A stretch of 64,000 nt of DNA from Caldicellulosiruptor danielii (GTDB taxonomy: Bacteria; Bacillota; Thermoanaerobacteria; Caldicellulosiruptorales; Caldicellulosiruptoraceae). This document shows, piece by piece, positions 9,369 to 18,063 of this stretch (position 1 is the first letter of the stretch; the number at the start of each line of letters is the position of its first letter). The stretch spans positions 1,077,001 through 1,141,000 of the forward strand of contig NZ_CP139957.1 in the NCBI RefSeq assembly GCF_034343125.1, given 5' to 3'. A program made the translations under genes and the position numbers. The notes under the pieces are model-generated. The model had not been told where the DNA came from. It worked only from the letters and a program-made list of their open reading frames with translations, and ran no database searches.

Positions 9369-10223
9369 TTGAACATAAAAGAATATACGGATTTTCTTCG
9401 CATAAGTGGAGTAGAGATTAATTTTGATGCAACATTTTTTAGTGGACAGTGTTTTAGATGGAAAAAGGCAGAATATGGATACATAGGAGTTGTAAATAGA
9501 AAAATAGTTTTAATATATCCACAGGATAGCAATACTTTTGACATATACAACTGTTCGCTTGATGAGTTTAAAAAATTTTTTTACTGGTATTTTGACTTAG
9601 ACAAAGATTATGATTTGATTTTGAAAGAGCTTTCTGAGCATGATGAGATTTTGAAAAAAGCTGTTAAAAGGTATAGAGGGATGAGACTTTTAAATCAAGA
9701 ACCTTTTGAATGTATGATTTCTTTTATTATATCTCAGAATAACAACATAAAAAGAATTCAAATGCTTGTGGAAAGACTTTGCCAGGCTTATGGGGAAAAA
9801 ATAGAATACAGAGGATTTTCTTCTTGGACATTTCCAGAAATTGAGGACTTAAAAAAGATTTCAACAGAAGAATTTAAACGCTTAGGGTTAGGTTATAGAG
9901 CAGAGTATATTAAAGATGCAATTGCCAAATTAGATGAAGGTAAAATTGAATTTGAAAGTCTTGTATCTTTGAAAAGTGATGAAGCAAAGAAAATTTTAAA
10001 AACGGTAAAAGGGATAGGAGACAAGGTTGCTGATTGTATATTGCTATACTCACTGCAAAAATATGATGTGTTCCCTGTTGATGTGTGGGTGAAGCGTGCC
10101 TTGAGAGAATATTATGGAATTGAAAATACAAAACAGCTGAAGCAATTTATAAAGTCGTTTGGTGAACTTGCCGGGTATGCTCAGCTTTTTTTATTTCACT
10201 ATATTAGAAATAGCGAGAAATAA
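9369..10223 (+). CDS. OGG1-type 8-oxoguanine DNA glycosylase/AP lyase
   Basis: Base-excision repair enzyme of the HhH-GPD superfamily. An OGG_N-like beta domain (SGQCFRWKK) is followed by the helix-hairpin-helix in VKGIGDKVADCILL. Lys219 in GDKVADC matches the catalytic lysine of OGG1, and Asp238 in PVDVWVKRAL matches the conserved aspartate, so lyase activity is expected. Length 284. The start is TTG 9369, behind GGAAAGGAA; a nearby ATG at 9359 is out of frame. DNA-3-methyladenine glycosylases (AlkA) share the fold but lack this lysine. PrsW and MFS genes follow closely on the same strand. Confidence 0.88.
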   Translation: MNIKEYTDFLRISGVEINFDATFFSGQCFRWKKAEYGYIGVVNRKIVLIYPQDSNTFDIYNCSLDEFKKFFYWYFDLDKDYDLILKELSEHDEILKKAVKRYRGMRLLNQEPFECMISFIISQNNNIKRIQMLVERLCQAYGEKIEYRGFSSWTFPEIEDLKKISTEEFKRLGLGYRAEYIKDAIAKLDEGKIEFESLVSLKSDEAKKILKTVKGIGDKVADCILLYSLQKYDVFPVDVWVKRALREYYGIENTKQLKQFIKSFGELAGYAQLFLFHYIRNSEK

Positions 10224-10253
10224 ACAAAAGTGAACAAATGGAGGTAAATTAAT

Positions 10254-10958
10254 GTGACGCTTTATAAACTGATTATTTTGAGCATAGCTCCTTCTTTGTT
10301 CATAGCTCTTTATATCTATTTTAGGGACAAGTTTGAAAAGGAACCTCTTCATCTTCTTTTAAAAACCTTTGTATGGGGGATACTGATTAGCTCTATTGTT
10401 GTGCCAATTGAATATTTTTTGATGGCATATGGGAGCATTTCTGCCTCCAGCAGGCTTTCATTTATTGCATTTGAGGCATTTATTGTTGCAGGTCTTACAG
10501 AAGAGTATTTCAAAAGGCTTGTGGTTCTAAGGGTGGCTTTTGATAGTCCTCATTTTAACCAACCATTTGACGGAATAGTTTACTGTGTATTCTCTGCAGT
10601 TGGGTTTGCTGCAATTGAGAATGTAGCTTATGTTTATCAAGCTTTTCAAGCCTCATATGATGCTGCAGTTTCTGTCCTTGTTCTAAGAGGTGTGATGGCA
10701 GTACCTGCACATGCTATGTTTGGAATTGTAATGGGATACTATTTGGGCTTTGCGAAGTTTGCACCCGAGAGCAGAAGTTATTGGTATTTCAAGGCTTCTT
10801 TAATTATCCCTATGTTTTTTCATGGATTTTATGATTTTGTGCTTATGTTAAATGTCTATGGAGCATTGGCCATAGTTGGCGCATATGAGATTTTATTGTT
10901 TGCTTATTGTTTGAGATTAATTAGAAAAAGTCAAGAAATTTCCAGGTTGTACTTTTAA
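10254..10958 (+). CDS. PrsW-family intramembrane metalloprotease
   Basis: A 234-residue protein with about seven hydrophobic segments. The family's conserved intramembrane motifs are present: TEEYFKR (Glu-Glu), FAAIENVAYV (Glu), PAHAMFGIVMGYYLG (His) and FFHGFYDFVL (His). B. subtilis PrsW performs the first cut of the anti-sigma factor RsiW; no sigma/anti-sigma pair is near here, so the substrate is unknown. The start is GTG 10254 with GGAGG upstream; the overlapping ATG is followed at once by a stop in its frame. The next gene (MFS) starts 3 bp after the stop or slightly later, suggesting co-transcription. Confidence 0.85.
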   Translation: MTLYKLIILSIAPSLFIALYIYFRDKFEKEPLHLLLKTFVWGILISSIVVPIEYFLMAYGSISASSRLSFIAFEAFIVAGLTEEYFKRLVVLRVAFDSPHFNQPFDGIVYCVFSAVGFAAIENVAYVYQAFQASYDAAVSVLVLRGVMAVPAHAMFGIVMGYYLGFAKFAPESRSYWYFKASLIIPMFFHGFYDFVLMLNVYGALAIVGAYEILLFAYCLRLIRKSQEISRLYF

Positions 10959-10961
10959 AAC

Positions 10962-12266
10962 TTGCAGGATTTTATTAAGGAGATGAGCCTAAAAGTGACA
11001 TCTGAAGACCAAGAACGGGAACTTAAAGAACTTGAGGTTTTTGCCTATAAAAATTTAAAGAGAAATTCTATCATTTCGATTGCAGATGGTGCAATATTTG
11101 CAATAGGGAGCGGTATGCTACCAGTCTCTACTGTGATAGTTTATTTTATTTCAAACTATGTTCATTCAAATACACTGATTGGACTTTTGACCACTTTAAA
11201 TGTACTTTTGTCAAATTCTCCACAGATACTTGTTGCTAAAAAATTGGAGATGCTTGAGAACTACAAAGAGTACTTTATCAAGGTTGCCTTACTTATGAGA
11301 CTGATGTGGTTTTTGCTGGCAATTGATGTGTTTGTGTTTGCCACCACAAATGAACTTTTATTTATAATTCTCTTTTACTTCATTTTTAGCCTTCAAGGTT
11401 TTTTTGCTTCATTTGCCAATATAACATGGTTCAATCTAATACTAAAGCTTGTACCTGAAAGACAGAGAAGCAAGTTTTTTGGGATAAGGTCCTCGATTGG
11501 GGGACTGTGTGAGACATTTGGAGCCTTTTTGATGGGAAGAATACTAAAACTTTTACACTTTCCGTATAACTATGGTCTTCTATTCTTAATTTCGTTTTTA
11601 ATAATGATGACCTCATTGTACATAGCTTCTATGATGAAAGAGGTTCCTATTAAAAAGCCCAAAGAGGAGATTGACAACAAGCATTATTTAAGGAATATGT
11701 TTTTGATATTAAAGGAGGATAGGAATTTTACATATTATCTTCTCTCAGTTTTATTTATTGGTGCACTGGGTAAAATGCCGTTTGGGTTTCAAACCATATT
11801 TGCAAAAAATAGCTTGAGTATTTCAACACAACATGTTGCAATTGCCACTACAATATTGCTTTTTTCTCAAACAATAGGATATATGATATGGGGATTAGTT
11901 GGTTCAAGATACGGGTTTAAAAGTACCCTTTTGATCTCTGCGTTGATATTTTTGCCCGCAATATATTTTACATACCTTATGAGTTCTGTAAGCATTTATT
12001 ATCTTTCTGTTGCCTTATTCGGAGTTGCTCAAAGTGCGAGGAATGTAAACGAAAGCAATATGGCTGCAAAACTTTGCAGAGACCCTTTAAAGCAACCATC
12101 TTATATTGGTCTTAGAAACTTTTTGATGGGACCATTTTTCGCTTTTAATTCTATAATAGCTGGAGGTATAATTGATACTCTTGGTAAAAACCTTCTCTTT
12201 TTAATTTCGTTTGGTTGCATGGTACTCGGATTTTTTATTCTGTGTTTTTTAGTTAGAGAGGATTAA
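10962..12266 (+). CDS. Major facilitator superfamily transporter
   Basis: A 434-residue membrane protein with about 12 hydrophobic segments split by a charged central loop (residues about 225-245, rich in Lys/Glu), the usual MFS 6+6 layout. Motif GIRSSIGGLCETFGAFLMG lies in the N-terminal half. The substrate cannot be named; efflux-type MFS proteins are the closest general picture. The start is uncertain: TTG 10962 gives the longest frame but a weak site; ATG 10983 lies directly behind AAGGAG; GTG 10995 is 12 bp from it. It is tightly linked to the PrsW gene upstream. Confidence 0.8.
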   Translation: MQDFIKEMSLKVTSEDQERELKELEVFAYKNLKRNSIISIADGAIFAIGSGMLPVSTVIVYFISNYVHSNTLIGLLTTLNVLLSNSPQILVAKKLEMLENYKEYFIKVALLMRLMWFLLAIDVFVFATTNELLFIILFYFIFSLQGFFASFANITWFNLILKLVPERQRSKFFGIRSSIGGLCETFGAFLMGRILKLLHFPYNYGLLFLISFLIMMTSLYIASMMKEVPIKKPKEEIDNKHYLRNMFLILKEDRNFTYYLLSVLFIGALGKMPFGFQTIFAKNSLSISTQHVAIATTILLFSQTIGYMIWGLVGSRYGFKSTLLISALIFLPAIYFTYLMSSVSIYYLSVALFGVAQSARNVNESNMAAKLCRDPLKQPSYIGLRNFLMGPFFAFNSIIAGGIIDTLGKNLLFLISFGCMVLGFFILCFLVRED

Positions 12267-12295
12267 TCTTTCAATCCCCAGTTTCGAAAAAACTC

Positions 12296-12324
12296 TTGTA
12301 AAAGGGAAATAACTGTTGTAAAAT
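12296..12324 (+). promoter_or_regulatory. Sigma-A promoter of rpmE
   Basis: TTGTAA at 12296-12301 and TAAAAT at 12319-12324 with a 17-bp spacer. The following leader of about 80 nt has a small hairpin (GTTATT/AATAAC, near 12353-12375) that may belong to an L31-type autoregulatory leader, but I cannot confirm that. Confidence 0.6.
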
Positions 12325-12411
12325 ATTTTTGCGCCTTTATGGGTATAAGCAAGTTATTGATTTTGGGAATAACAAAAATTTTTTGTATAAATTTTGCAGG
12401 AGGTGAAAGTA

Positions 12412-12621
12412 ATGAAAGAAGGAATTCATCCGACATATTACCATGACGCAGTTGTCAGATGCGCATGCGGTGAGACATTTATTACTGGTTCAACCAAAAA
12501 AGAAATTCATGTGGAAATTTGCTCAAAGTGCCATCCATTCTTTACAGGTAAACAAAAGTTTGTTGATACAACAGGTAGAGTAGAAAGGTTTATGAAAAAG
12601 TATGGTCTTGATCAGAAATAG
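12412..12621 (+). CDS. rpmE: 50S ribosomal protein L31 (zinc-binding type)
   Basis: Ribosomal protein bL31, 69 residues. The zinc ligands are all present: Cys17 and Cys19 in RCACG, Cys37 and Cys40 in CSKCHPF, so this is the C+ form and not the Cys-free paralogue made under zinc shortage. ATG 12412 follows AGGAGGTGA at the right distance; the upstream TTG would translate the ribosome site itself. It has its own promoter, and a strong terminator follows. Confidence 0.96.
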   Translation: MKEGIHPTYYHDAVVRCACGETFITGSTKKEIHVEICSKCHPFFTGKQKFVDTTGRVERFMKKYGLDQK

Positions 12622-12642
12622 AAAAAGAATCTACTGCAGGAA

Positions 12643-12672
12643 GGGGATTAGCCTGTGCTAATCCTTTTTATT
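12643..12672 (+). terminator. Rho-independent terminator after rpmE
   Basis: GGATTAGC-CTGT-GCTAATCC is a perfect 8-bp stem with a 4-nt loop, followed by a T-rich tail. Confidence 0.9.
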
Positions 12673-12702
12673 TTATAAATTAGCAAAGATAGGAAGATGA
12701 GT

Positions 12703-13644
12703 ATGAAAAAAACTACTATCGGTGGAATGGCTCTGATAGAAGGTATAATGATGAAAGGACCCAAGAAAATTTCAATTGTCATAAGAAAGCCGAATGGCGA
12801 GCTTTACAGAGAGGTAAAAGATTTAACCATTGATGATACAAACAAACTTAAAAAGATTCCTTTTGTAAGAGGAGTGTTTATCCTTTTTGAACAGATGGTT
12901 CTTGGTACAAAAGCTTTGATGAAATCTGCTAACATTGCTTTAGAAGAGTTGCCAGATGAAGAGAAAGAAAAACGGAAAGATTTTGTGGATAAACTTTTCG
13001 AAAAAAAGGTTTTCCAAAAGCTTGGTATTACCGATATAGCTATTTATTTTTCTGTAATATTATCCCTACTTGTCGGAATACTTCTGTTTTTTTATATTCC
13101 TACTTGGTCTGTCGAAATATTCAAAAGTTTTGAACTCAATAGTTTTTGGAAAAACATGATAGAGGGGATAGTAAGAGTAATAGTTTTTATTCTTTATCTT
13201 TTATTTGCATCCCAGATAAAAGAAATAAAAAGGGTCTTTGAGTATCACGGAGCAGAACACAAAACAATCTTTGCATATGAAAATGGTGAAGAGTTGACGG
13301 CTGAGAATATAAAAAAATATTCTACACACCATCCAAGATGTGGAACAAGCTTCTTATTTATTGTTATAATTATCAGTATTATCGTTTTTACATTATCTGG
13401 TTGGCAGTCTGTGGTTATGAGAACTCTAATACGACTTTTACTTCTTCCTGTAATTGTTGGTATATCATATGAGATAATAAGATGGGCTGGTAAAAGTGAA
13501 AGCATTTTGGCAAGGATAATCTCATATCCTGGTCTTTGGCTTCAGAACATTACGACAAAAGAGCCTGACGAAAAGCAGATAGAAGTTGCAATTGAGGCAT
13601 TAAAGGAGGTAGTTCCGGAGGATAAAAAGCTTGATGAGTGGTAG
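12703..13644 (+). CDS. DUF1385 (YqhQ-like) membrane protein
   Basis: A 313-residue protein of the YqhQ/DUF1385 family, usually found next to prmC-prfA in Firmicutes as here. It starts with the conserved GGMALIEGIMMKGP, has two membrane segments around residues 110-165, the family motif EYHGAEHKTIFAYE with conserved His/Glu, THHPRCGTSFLF, and two more hydrophobic segments. The family has been annotated as a putative metal-dependent enzyme, but no reaction is established. ATG 12703 is better spaced from AGGAAG than ATG 12697. The next gene starts inside its last codons. Confidence 0.87.
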   Translation: MKKTTIGGMALIEGIMMKGPKKISIVIRKPNGELYREVKDLTIDDTNKLKKIPFVRGVFILFEQMVLGTKALMKSANIALEELPDEEKEKRKDFVDKLFEKKVFQKLGITDIAIYFSVILSLLVGILLFFYIPTWSVEIFKSFELNSFWKNMIEGIVRVIVFILYLLFASQIKEIKRVFEYHGAEHKTIFAYENGEELTAENIKKYSTHHPRCGTSFLFIVIIISIIVFTLSGWQSVVMRTLIRLLLLPVIVGISYEIIRWAGKSESILARIISYPGLWLQNITTKEPDEKQIEVAIEALKEVVPEDKKLDEW

Positions 13645-13740
13645 ATTAAAGACCATTGGCGAGGTTTTGAATGAAGCTGCCCTGATGTTAAGAGATTATT
13701 GTGAAAAGAAAAAGAAGACTACAAGAAGATTGCTCTTATG
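13634..13740 (+). pseudogene. prmC: Displaced N-terminal segment of PrmC (frameshifted)
   Basis: From ATG 13634, overlapping the end of yqhQ, this frame reads a typical PrmC N-terminus (KTIGEVLNEAALMLRDYCEKKK) and then hits TGA at 13738-13740. The rest of PrmC continues in the -1 frame. One extra A in the A5 run at 13709-13713 would join the two as CEKKKEDYKKIALMIVSQ, a normal PrmC helical domain. So the gene is either broken by a one-base deletion, mis-sequenced, or read by slippage. Confidence 0.75.
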
Positions 13741-14499
13741 ATAGTTTCGCAGATACTTGACATGGATAAAACAGAGGTTATTCTAAATAAAGGTTTACCT
13801 GTAGGACAGGGCAAATATGAAAAGATTGTAAATGCTGTATCAAAATATTTACATGACAATCCTCTTCAATATTGTACAAATAAAGCTTTCTTTATGGGTC
13901 TTGAATTTTATGTTGATGAAAATGTTTTAATTCCGCGATTTGACACAGAGGTTTTGGTAGAGGTTGCTATAGAAATCTTCAAAGGTAAGAAAAATCTGTA
14001 CTTTTTAGATATTGGCACGGGTAGTGGATGCATTGCAGTGGCTCTTTGCAAATTTTTAGATTGCAGGGTTTTAGCTGTTGATATTTCAGAAAGAGCACTT
14101 GATGTTGCAAGGAAGAATGCTAAATTAAATGGTGTGGAAAATAAGATTTCGTTCATAAGAAGCAACTTATTTGAAGATATTCCCAAAAATCTTGAATTTG
14201 ATGCCATACTTAGCAATCCACCTTATATCTCTAAGAATGAAATTTTTGAACTTGACCAACGGGTTTTAAAAGAGCCGCATATTGCTCTGTTTTCAAAAGA
14301 AGATGGGCTTTGGTTTTTCAAAGAGATTGCAAACAAAGCAAAGCTATATCTCAAAGATGATGGTTATATTATTTTTGAAGTTGGATTTTCTCAAGCTGAA
14401 GAAGTCAAGAGAATTTTAGAACAAAGCGGTTATAAGAATATAAAGTCAAGAAAGGATTTGAACAATATTGAAAGATGTATCTTTGCAATAAATGGGTAA
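13738..14499 (+). CDS. prmC: Peptide chain release factor N5-glutamine methyltransferase (catalytic part)
   Basis: SAM-dependent enzyme that methylates the glutamine of the GGQ motif in release factors; the substrate RF1 is encoded next door. SAM motif DIGTGSGCIAVAL, post-motif VDISERALDVARKNA, and the defining NPPY tetrapeptide in LSNPPYIS are all intact. The first ATG of this frame (13738) has no convincing ribosome site and starts in the middle of the N-terminal helical domain, whose first part lies upstream in another frame. As one frame the protein has 253 residues; the joined product would have about 288, the usual length. Followed by prfA after 24 bp. Confidence 0.9.
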   Translation: MIVSQILDMDKTEVILNKGLPVGQGKYEKIVNAVSKYLHDNPLQYCTNKAFFMGLEFYVDENVLIPRFDTEVLVEVAIEIFKGKKNLYFLDIGTGSGCIAVALCKFLDCRVLAVDISERALDVARKNAKLNGVENKISFIRSNLFEDIPKNLEFDAILSNPPYISKNEIFELDQRVLKEPHIALFSKEDGLWFFKEIANKAKLYLKDDGYIIFEVGFSQAEEVKRILEQSGYKNIKSRKDLNNIERCIFAING

Positions 14500-14523
14500 G
14501 AATATATTGGATGGGGTGATTGA

Positions 14524-15591
14524 ATGATAGAGAAGCTTCAAGTAATTGAGGAAAAATATTTAGAACTTGAAAAAAAGATTGCAGATCCTGAGATAATAAG
14601 CCAACCACAAGAATGGCAAAAACTTATGAAAGAACACAGCAATCTTCAGCCAATTGTGGAAAAGTTCAGAGAATACAAGAGAATTTTAAATACCATTAAA
14701 GAAGCTGAAGAGCTTTTAGATACAGACCTTGACGAGGATTTCGAAAAACTTGTAAAAGAAGAGCTAAATCAGGCAAAAGAACAGAAAGAAATTGTTGAAA
14801 CGCAGCTTAAGATTTTACTTTTGCCCAAGGACCCAAACGACGAAAAAAATGTTATAATGGAGATAAGAGCAGGTGCAGGTGGCGAGGAAGCAGCATTATT
14901 TGCAGCCGAGCTTTTTAGGATGTATTCAAGATATGCTGAGAGGAAAAACTGGAAGGTTGAAGTGATGTCAACAAGTGAGAGTGACTTGGACGGGTTTAAA
15001 GAAGTAATTTTCATGATAAGCGGAAAAGGTGCATATAGCAGGCTCAAATATGAAAGTGGAGTTCATAGGGTTCAAAGAGTGCCTGTGACAGAGTCAGGTG
15101 GAAGAATTCATACATCAACAGCAACTGTTGCGGTTTTGCCAGAAGTTGAGGATGTTGAAGTTGAGATAAGAGAAGAGGACCTTGAGATAGACACATTCAG
15201 AGCAGGCGGTGCAGGAGGTCAGCATGTAAACAAGACAGAGTCAGCCGTCAGAATTGTTCACAAACCCACAGGAATTGTTGTGACCTGCCAGGACGAAAGG
15301 TCGCAGCATGCAAACAGGGACAGGGCAATGAAGATACTCAGAGCAAGGCTTTATGATTACTATCAGAGCATTCAGCAGAAAGAAATAGAAAGTCAAAGAA
15401 GAAGCCAGGTTGGAACAGGTGACAGAAGCGAAAGAATAAGAACATATAACTTCCCTCAGGGACGTGTAACAGACCACAGGATTGGTCTTACTTTGTACAA
15501 GCTTGAGCAGGTTTTAGACGGTGAGCTTGATGAGATTATCGATGCGCTGATTACTCACTTTCAGACAGAGAGATTAAAAGAAGTAAGTTAA
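14524..15591 (+). CDS. prfA: Peptide chain release factor 1
   Basis: Class I release factor reading UAA and UAG. At 355 residues it has family length. Present: the N-terminal helical domain, the [16 protein letters not shown] region with the stop-codon reading loop, and GGQ in [17 protein letters not shown], whose glutamine is the target of PrmC encoded just upstream. ATG 14524 is preceded by GGGGTGA. The sigma-D-like promoter of motAB begins within the last codons of this gene. Confidence 0.97.
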   Translation: MIEKLQVIEEKYLELEKKIADPEIISQPQEWQKLMKEHSNLQPIVEKFREYKRILNTIKEAEELLDTDLDEDFEKLVKEELNQAKEQKEIVETQLKILLLPKDPNDEKNVIMEIRAGAGGEEAALFAAELFRMYSRYAERKNWKVEVMSTSESDLDGFKEVIFMISGKGAYSRLKYESGVHRVQRVPVTESGGRIHTSTATVAVLPEVEDVEVEIREEDLEIDTFRAGGAGGQHVNKTESAVRIVHKPTGIVVTCQDERSQHANRDRAMKILRARLYDYYQSIQQKEIESQRRSQVGTGDRSERIRTYNFPQGRVTDHRIGLTLYKLEQVLDGELDEIIDALITHFQTERLKEVS

Positions 15592-15602
15592 ATTGCCGAT
15601 AA
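15575..15602 (+). promoter_or_regulatory. Sigma-D (FliA-type) motility promoter for motAB
   Basis: TAAA at 15575-15578 and GCCGATAA at 15595-15602, 16 bp apart, closely fit the flagellar sigma-D consensus (TAAA, 14-16 bp, GCCGATAT). It straddles the prfA stop codon and lies 53 bp before motA. No comparable sigma-A box is seen in this gap. Confidence 0.75.
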
Positions 15603-15655
15603 ATATTATGATTGAGCGCGCAAAATTATAACCAGAAAAGGGATGATGATGAAAG

Positions 15656-16453
15656 ATGGATATTCTTTCAATTGGCGGGTTGATATTGGGATTTGGTTCT
15701 CTTTTAACTGCATTTATAATTGAGAAAGGTAATCCTGCAAAACTTTTACAGATTTCAGCAGCTATGATTGTTTTTGGTGGAACAATTTCGGCGGTACTTG
15801 TATCATATCCAATGTCAGAGATTAAACTTGCAATAAAACATTTAAAAATGGTTTTTATGGATAAAAAGATTGATTTTTCAAGCATTGTTGAGCAGCTTGT
15901 TCAGCTTTCTGACAGGGCAAGAAAAGAAGGTCTGTTGGCTTTAGAGCAGGAGATTCCCAATATTCAAAATCCACTCTTAAAAAAGGGTTTAGGACTTGTT
16001 GTTGATGGTATTGAAGGTGAGGTTATAAGAGACATTTTGGATAGAGAGGTTTATCTTGCAGAGAATGAACTAAAGGCTGCAGCAGAGGTTTTTGAAGCAG
16101 CAGGTGGTTATTCACCTACAATGGGTATTATAGGTACTGTAATGGGGCTAATTTCAGTTTTAAGCAATATATCAAATCCTGACGAAGTTGCACCAGCTAT
16201 CGCTGTTGCGTTTGTTGCAACACTTTACGGTGTTTCATTTGCGAATCTTGTGTGGCTCAACTTTGGAAAAAAGATAAAAACAAAGGCAAAACAGGAGAGA
16301 ATGCTAAATGAAATAATTGTGGAAGGTCTTTTATCAATTCAAGCTGGCGAAAATCCAAGAATACTTAGAGAAAAAATTGGAGGAATACTTCAAGAAGAGA
16401 AGCAACGACAAGCCCAAGCTAGTGAGACTGCGTCAGCTACAATTGGAGGGTGA
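15656..16453 (+). CDS. motA: Flagellar motor stator protein MotA
   Basis: Membrane stator subunit of 265 residues. Four hydrophobic segments are visible: residues 4-22, 31-52, and the pair around 145-165 and 180-205. The cytoplasmic loop between segments 2 and 3 carries the charged stretch that contacts FliG, and the pore region reads GGYSPTMGIIGTVMGLI. motB follows after 5 bp, so the two are one unit. Expression is probably tied to flagellar sigma-D through the promoter at the end of prfA. Proton versus sodium use cannot be decided from the sequence. Confidence 0.94.
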   Translation: MDILSIGGLILGFGSLLTAFIIEKGNPAKLLQISAAMIVFGGTISAVLVSYPMSEIKLAIKHLKMVFMDKKIDFSSIVEQLVQLSDRARKEGLLALEQEIPNIQNPLLKKGLGLVVDGIEGEVIRDILDREVYLAENELKAAAEVFEAAGGYSPTMGIIGTVMGLISVLSNISNPDEVAPAIAVAFVATLYGVSFANLVWLNFGKKIKTKAKQERMLNEIIVEGLLSIQAGENPRILREKIGGILQEEKQRQAQASETASATIGG

Positions 16454-16458
16454 TATAA

Positions 16459-17232
16459 ATGGGCAGAAGAAGAGGGGAAGAGCTTGAAAAAGAAAATCAC
16501 GAGCGATGGCTTATTACGTATGCTGATTTAATTACCCTTTTACTCATTTACTTTGTGGTTTTATATTCAATGAGTAAGATTGATATAGACAAGTACAAAA
16601 ATTTTACAGAATCACTAACATCTGTTTTGAAAGGTACAGCTTATATCTTTGAAAACTCTGGTCCCTCTATATTGGAAGGATTGTCTGGAAAGAATGTCAA
16701 AGGAACAAACACTGATGTTGGTGGGACAACGAAAAATAGACAGATGACTGAGGAAGAACTCATAAATGATATACAGAAACAGGTTTTGGGGCTTATAAAA
16801 GAACATGGCATTGAAGGTAAAGTGCTTGTGATACAGGAAGAGAGAGGATTATCAATTTTACTTAAAGATGTGTTATTTGACACAGGTTCCGCGAAGCTTA
16901 CACCCCAGGCAAAAGAAGTTGTGCATGAGATTGCAAAGATTTTAGAGAAGGTTCCGAATAACAATATCAGAATTGAAGGACATACAGACAATGTCCCTAT
17001 ACACAACAAATACTTTTATTCTAACTGGGAACTTTCAACAGCAAGAGCTACATCTGTATTGCAGGAAATTCTTAGAGTTTCAAAAGTGAGGCCCGAGAGA
17101 TTTTCTGTTGTTGGCTATGGAGAGTACAGACCAATTGCTTCTAATAAAACACCAGAAGGAAGAGCACTCAACAGAAGAGTTACAATTGTGATAATGAGAA
17201 CAGTCTACAGCAAAGCGGAACCTGTAAGATAA
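16459..17232 (+). CDS. motB: Flagellar motor stator protein MotB
   Basis: Stator partner of MotA, 257 residues. A short cytoplasmic N-terminus leads to a single membrane helix beginning TYADLITLLL; Asp23 matches the ion-carrying aspartate of MotB. A linker of about 90 residues is followed by an OmpA-like peptidoglycan-binding domain (IEGHTDNVPI, NWELSTARATSV, NRRVTIVI). All parts needed for a working stator are intact. Co-transcribed with motA. No flagellar structural genes occur in this window. Confidence 0.95.
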   Translation: MGRRRGEELEKENHERWLITYADLITLLLIYFVVLYSMSKIDIDKYKNFTESLTSVLKGTAYIFENSGPSILEGLSGKNVKGTNTDVGGTTKNRQMTEEELINDIQKQVLGLIKEHGIEGKVLVIQEERGLSILLKDVLFDTGSAKLTPQAKEVVHEIAKILEKVPNNNIRIEGHTDNVPIHNKYFYSNWELSTARATSVLQEILRVSKVRPERFSVVGYGEYRPIASNKTPEGRALNRRVTIVIMRTVYSKAEPVR

Positions 17233-17295
17233 GAGAATTTGTTAAATATGTGCTTGAAATGTTTATAAAAGGGATAAAATTTTCATAATATTTAA

Positions 17296-18063
17296 ATGAA
17301 ATTGGTTAATTTTAAACTTGCTTTGTTAAAAATAAATTTTTTGATTTTCAACCTTTTTGGTTTTTTTTGTGGGATAGCCGGAGCATTTGTTGGTGCACTG
17401 ACGGGTTTGGTCCTGCCTTTAAATGATGAAAAGGTGAGAGATTCTTTAATTGGTTTTACCTCGGGACTTATGCTTGGTTTAATTTGCTTTGGACTTATCC
17501 CTGAAGCTGTAAGCATTTCAAACTTGCTCGTGTGTATTTTAGTATTGATTGCTTCATACTTTATGATTGGAATATTAGAAAAAGCACTGACAATGAGATA
17601 TTTACTTTCACAGAACAGATATCTCAAAAGTGGAATACTTATTTTAGTTGCTCTTTCTCTTCACAACTTTCCTGAAGGGTTAGCAATAGGAAGTAGCTTT
17701 GCTGTAGAAAAGAGTTTCGGGATTTTAGTAGGTATTATGATAATAATTCATGATATTCCAGAAGGCTTTGTTCTTTCGCTACCTTTGAAAATAGCGAAAC
17801 AAAGTAAAAATAAAATACTAAAATATGCAATATTGTCAGGAGTTCCCACAGGTATTGGATGTTTAACTGGAAGTATGATAAGCTATATTAACAAGTGTGT
17901 GGTAGCAGGATGTCTTACTTGTGCAGCAGGTGCAATGCTGTATGTTGTGATGAATGAGCTTATTCCAGAGTATAGCCGAAAAGAAAACATTAAAATGGCA
18001 ACAATCTCAAACATTATGGGCATTATTATAGCATTATTACTTTTGGAGTGGTTGGAATTATGA
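17296..18063 (+). CDS. ZIP-family divalent metal transporter
   Basis: A 255-residue protein with about eight hydrophobic segments and the ZIP signature LHNFPEGLAIGSSF, followed by IIHDIPEGFVLSLPL, which together form the metal site. ZIP proteins move zinc or other divalent metals into the cytosol; the exact metal is not decidable. The ATG 17296 start has no clear ribosome site close by, so it is uncertain. The stop overlaps the start of the next gene (ATGA), suggesting coupling with the Sua5-type gene. Confidence 0.86.
   Translation: MKLVNFKLALLKINFLIFNLFGFFCGIAGAFVGALTGLVLPLNDEKVRDSLIGFTSGLMLGLICFGLIPEAVSISNLLVCILVLIASYFMIGILEKALTMRYLLSQNRYLKSGILILVALSLHNFPEGLAIGSSFAVEKSFGILVGIMIIIHDIPEGFVLSLPLKIAKQSKNKILKYAILSGVPTGIGCLTGSMISYINKCVVAGCLTCAAGAMLYVVMNELIPEYSRKENIKMATISNIMGIIIALLLLEWLEL

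Noticed and set aside
13700-13717. Programmed -1 frameshifting in prmC as the main explanation
   Set aside because: The run is only A5 preceded by G, no downstream pseudoknot or upstream stimulator is evident, and an identical one-A deficit occurs in ruvC; error or deletion is simpler. Kept open as a finding.
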